Below are positions 61,547 through 64,000 of a DNA stretch of 64,000 nt, piece after piece. Both the position numbers and the translations under genes were made by a program. The notes beneath the pieces are model-generated. The model saw nothing but the letters and a program-made list of their open reading frames with translations. It made no database searches and had not been told where the DNA came from. The first letter of the stretch is position 1. Each line of letters starts with the position of its first letter. This stretch comes from Sunxiuqinia sp963974515 (GTDB lineage: Bacteria > Bacteroidota > Bacteroidia > Bacteroidales > Prolixibacteraceae): assembly GCF_963974515.1 (NCBI RefSeq), contig NZ_CAXBDD010000010.1, positions 18,598 through 82,597 on the forward strand, written 5' to 3'.

Positions 61547-62161
61547 TTACAATACAAAAGCAATACCTTTCGGGGAGTCCTCATCTCTCATACTAACAAC
61601 TCTATAAGTTAATTCCGGATCTTCTTTTTTCGTGTCAAAGGCGAGAATGCCAAAATGCGGCAAGGCATTATAACCAAACAAATATTCACTCCCTTCCGCT
61701 TCTTCTACCAGTCGATAGCCGTTATCATTGGTTAATCGCGAATTCAAAAATTCATAAATATCATAATTGCCAGGTATTTTTATTTTCCTTGCATCCGCTC
61801 TGTGTCGGTCGCCTGCAATAAAAACAACCCCCGAAATATTATTCTCGCCTATAAAACGATAGAGTTCTTCTCGCTCTTCCGGGTATCCATCGCAGGCATC
61901 GTCGGATAGCTCCTTGCCTGAAACTTTTGATGCAAAAGGAACCGAGGTAAAAATAATTTTGAATGTCGCTGACGACGATTTAATTAGTTTGAAGAGCCAT
62001 TTTTTTTGCTCCTCTCCAAGCATCGTTGGATTTTTAGTTGTCAACGGATTTTCCCGAAAGTACCGACCATCCAAAACGAAAAAGTCAACATCTGCGATCG
62101 AAAAATTCTTATAGGAACAGCCGCACAACCCTCGCCAGACCAAAGCCGTCTTATAAGTCAA
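61547..62161 (-). pseudogene. 5'-truncated PhoD-like metallophosphatase
   Basis: The 204 codons correspond to the C-terminal half of an alkaline phosphatase D (PhoD-like) protein: IADVDFFVLDGRYFRENP, MLGEEQKKWLFKLIKSSSATFKIIFTS, YPEEREELYRFI and VVFIAGDRHRAD with a metal-ligand His. Full-length relatives have another 150-250 residues with the first metal ligands, missing here. The frame opens after a TAA with only a TTG, then about 14 residues of unrelated sequence before homology starts near YKNFS. No signal peptide remains. It is very likely a non-functional fragment. Confidence 0.7.
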
Positions 62162-62613
62162 TTATGTGAAAATTGCCCCGCCCCCGCACACCAAACCAGC
62201 ATGCTCATCCACTTTCCGACACGTTTTAAAGACCACAATAGCCCCACCTCCCTTTCAGCGGTGCAGGGCATGAATTGTTTAACGGTCAATGCCTGCGGTC
62301 GCTTCGTTCGGTCTCTCTTCGGAGCACTTCGGCGCTGTGTTATCGCACAACGAACCTTCGTGCCCTATGTTCAACCTCACTCAGCCACCTCGGCAACCCA
62401 CACAAGGTTGATGCCGGCACTCCATTCCATTTCATTCCATTCCGTTCCGGCACAAACCTTGCCTTTCCCAACCCGATCAGCGGTATGCCCTACGTATTGT
62501 CTACCCCGTTCAAATACAAAAAAAACGCTTTAACATACAACCAAAATACACCTTAAGTCATTGTTGTTCAAACAGAAAAATCGTAACTTATTTCAAACAA
62601 AAAACCAATAGTC
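62162..62613. other. Gene-free stretch with an inverted repeat
   Basis: This 452-base stretch separates the PhoD fragment from the M29 peptidase gene. Its left 240 bases are C-rich on the plus strand and unlike the surrounding coding DNA. It contains the inverted repeat at 62403-62461. The final 60 bases are AT-rich and should hold the peptidase promoter, but no full TAnnTTTG was found. Confidence 0.5.
62403..62461. repeat. Inverted repeat enclosing CATTCC-type repeats
   Basis: CAAGGTTGATGCCGG (62403-62417) and CCGGCACAAACCTTG (62447-62461) are inverted copies with two mismatches. The 29-base loop is made mostly of CATTCC/CATTTC units. It may be a remnant of a repetitive or mobile element; there is no T-tract for termination. 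Confidence 0.55.
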
Positions 62614-63786
62614 ATGAAAAAATACATGTTGCTTTGGGCCCTGATGTTGGTCCTTTCCGGGCTGCTATTTGCTCAGGATAAATCTCCTTACCAATCTCCG
62701 GTCGATAAAATGGCCGACGTGCTAATCAACTACTCTCTCGAACTCCAACCCGGAGAAAAGTTAGCAATCATCACATCTCCAATTGCAAATGACTTAAACC
62801 TCGCACTGCTGAAATATGCCTTGATGGCAGGAGCTCATCCGGATTACCGTTGTCGCATTCACGGTGCTGAAGAAACTTTTTTAAAATATGCGGACAACAA
62901 CCAGCTAACCCATGTTAGCGAGGTTGATATGTTTGAAGTACAGTACTACGATGCAATGGTGTTCGTCGGTGCTTCAACAAATGTCAAGACCCTAAATAAT
63001 CTTGAACCTGAAAAGCGTCAACTAATTCGGGACGCGAATAAGGCATATGTACAGAGCCTATGGCGCCGAATTGACGGCAAAGAACTGAAATGGTGCTATG
63101 TCATCTACCCTACAGATGCTTACGCCCAGGAAGCTGACATGGGAACCGAAGAATACAAGGAATTCGTATTCGAAATGTGCAAATTAAATGAAGTGGACCC
63201 AGTCGCCAAGTGGAAGAAACTCGCCCTTAATCAGACAAAATGGATTGATCGGCTAAAAGGAAAAGACCGGCTCGAACTGAAAGGACCAAACATCGATCTG
63301 ACGATGTCCATCAAAGACCGAACATTCTTAGCCGGTGATGGGAAGGAAAACTTCCCCGATGGTGAAATCTATTGTTCCCCCGTTGAAAATTCAACAAATG
63401 GATGGATTAAATTCAACTACCCATCCGATGATTTTGGCAATGAAATTCAAGACCTCGAACTCTGGTTTGAAAATGGGAAAGTCACCCAATATAAGGCTTC
63501 CAAGGGAGAAGAATTCTTTAAATCACTGATCGAAACAGACGAGGGCGCCAGCATTTTGGGAGAAATAGGGATCGGTACCAATTACGAAATTAAGCGGTTC
63601 ACCAAAAACACCCTCTTTGATGAGAAAATGGGTGGCACAATCCACCTGGCCGTCGGAACGGGATTTCCTGAAAGCGGCGGGACCAATGAGTCAGCGATGC
63701 ACCACGACATGGTCTTCAGCATGCGCGACAGCCAAATCCTTGTCGATGGCGAACTATTCTATGAAAATGGGAATTTTGTCGAATAA
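62614..63786 (+). CDS. Exported M29 family aminopeptidase
   Basis: A 390-residue metalloaminopeptidase of the thermophilic M29 (AmpS/AmpT) family. Metal-ligand regions are FPDGEIYCSP (first Glu), LGEIGIGTNY (second Glu), TIHLAVGTG, and NESAMHHDMVF with His and Asp; the terminal ILVDGELFYENG is typical. Unlike the classical cytoplasmic enzymes, it has a signal peptide (LLFA-QDK, cleavage near residue 21), so it acts in the periplasm or outside, probably trimming peptides for uptake. It stands alone downstream of the accessory stretch. Confidence 0.9.
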   Translation: MKKYMLLWALMLVLSGLLFAQDKSPYQSPVDKMADVLINYSLELQPGEKLAIITSPIANDLNLALLKYALMAGAHPDYRCRIHGAEETFLKYADNNQLTHVSEVDMFEVQYYDAMVFVGASTNVKTLNNLEPEKRQLIRDANKAYVQSLWRRIDGKELKWCYVIYPTDAYAQEADMGTEEYKEFVFEMCKLNEVDPVAKWKKLALNQTKWIDRLKGKDRLELKGPNIDLTMSIKDRTFLAGDGKENFPDGEIYCSPVENSTNGWIKFNYPSDDFGNEIQDLELWFENGKVTQYKASKGEEFFKSLIETDEGASILGEIGIGTNYEIKRFTKNTLFDEKMGGTIHLAVGTGFPESGGTNESAMHHDMVFSMRDSQILVDGELFYENGNFVE

Positions 63787-63853
63787 ACAGAACGCCAATT
63801 CGTAAACAAAAAACCTCTATCCGACACATTCTTTTTAGCGCAGCACCACCCTG

Positions 63854-63903
63854 TCGTTTGAGCGCAGCGGCAACAGCCCGTCCCGGTGAAGATCGGGAAC
63901 AGG
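63854..63903 (+). repeat. Dispersed repeat, copy B
   Basis: Second copy of the 50-base repeat, 39 of 50 identical to copy A. Within it GTCCCGGTGAAGATCGGGA can fold as a small hairpin (TCCCG/CGGGA). It lies downstream of the M29 peptidase in the gene-free right end of the window (63787-64000). Confidence 0.5.
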
Positions 63904-64000
63904 GAAGTTGTCAGTCGTTTGCAACGACACATAACACCCCCCGAAAGTTTACCCAAGTCCGTTTAAAGATTCACTGCACCAAACTGAAAACTGGGACTGA

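Noticed and set aside
62283..62350. Possible integron attC site (GTTTAAC and GTTATCG-type ends around a GC-rich hairpin)
   Set aside because: The right-hand core does not fit GTTRRRY and the inner arms do not pair well; no integrase gene is present.
62420..62446. Tandem CATTCC units as a possible CRISPR or minisatellite
   Set aside because: The units are too short and have no spacer structure; they are better seen as the loop of the inverted repeat.

Overview
The window reads as chromosomal DNA of a Bacteroidota member, most likely a Marinilabiliales/Prolixibacteraceae-type anaerobe or facultative anaerobe (taxon by inference). Support comes from the conserved order nadK, DUF6089, uppS, bamA, two ompH/skp genes and murI. 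It also comes from a subtilase with a type IX secretion C-terminal tail, PorT-like barrels, a fused OtsA-OtsB enzyme, a 2-oxoacid:ferredoxin oxidoreductase, and -7 elements of the TAnnTTTG type. Shine-Dalgarno sequences are rare. G+C is moderate (mid-40s % by eye). I saw no rRNA, tRNA, CRISPR array or intact transposase.

Layout. 0.1-2.7 kb: oxidoreductase plus malQ. 2.7-9.3 kb: small accessory enzymes and a MATE exporter, mostly on the minus strand. 9.4-18.2 kb: pdxJ, then a plus-strand block from a CBS protein and nadK through the envelope-biogenesis cluster to murI. 18.2-22.6 kb: minus-strand transporters, a nucleotidyltransferase and a gamma-carbonic anhydrase. 22.8-25.8 kb: korA-korB. 25.9-32.3 kb: a GH3-family protein and small stress/membrane proteins (CsbD, lmo0937-type, BrkB, AI-2E). 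32.6-39.8 kb: a TamA-like Omp85 protein, TamB and a MscS channel. 39.9-42.5 kb: OmpA, PorT-like and DUF1328. 42.7-46.9 kb: exonuclease VII with a secreted subtilase and a YwqK protein. 47.0-51.3 kb: trehalose synthesis opposite a GH15 enzyme. 51.4-52.9 kb: dps and oxyR, divergent. 52.9-53.3 kb: a 5' group II intron remnant. 53.3-59.1 kb: a lipoprotein, trkH, a histidine kinase and a sigma-54 response regulator. 59.1-64.0 kb: a gene-sparse accessory stretch.

How genes work together. UppS supplies the lipid carrier and MurI supplies D-glutamate for peptidoglycan. BamA, the two Skp-like chaperones, the second Omp85 protein and TamB build the outer membrane. OxyR (cysteines at exactly 199 and 208) very probably controls the adjacent divergent dps through a dyad between them. 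The kinase and sigma-54 activator look like one two-component system beside the potassium transporter gene.

Most unusual content: the ORF-less group II intron fragment after oxyR; an overlapping gene pair joining a divergent HNH-like protein to an agmatine/peptidylarginine deiminase-like enzyme; a truncated PhoD-like gene and diverged dispersed repeats around it; a lipoprotein carrying two copies of an HRCDI motif; and a long Tyr/Gly-rich insert in BamA. None is proven to be a new system. The HNH-deiminase pair is the best candidate.
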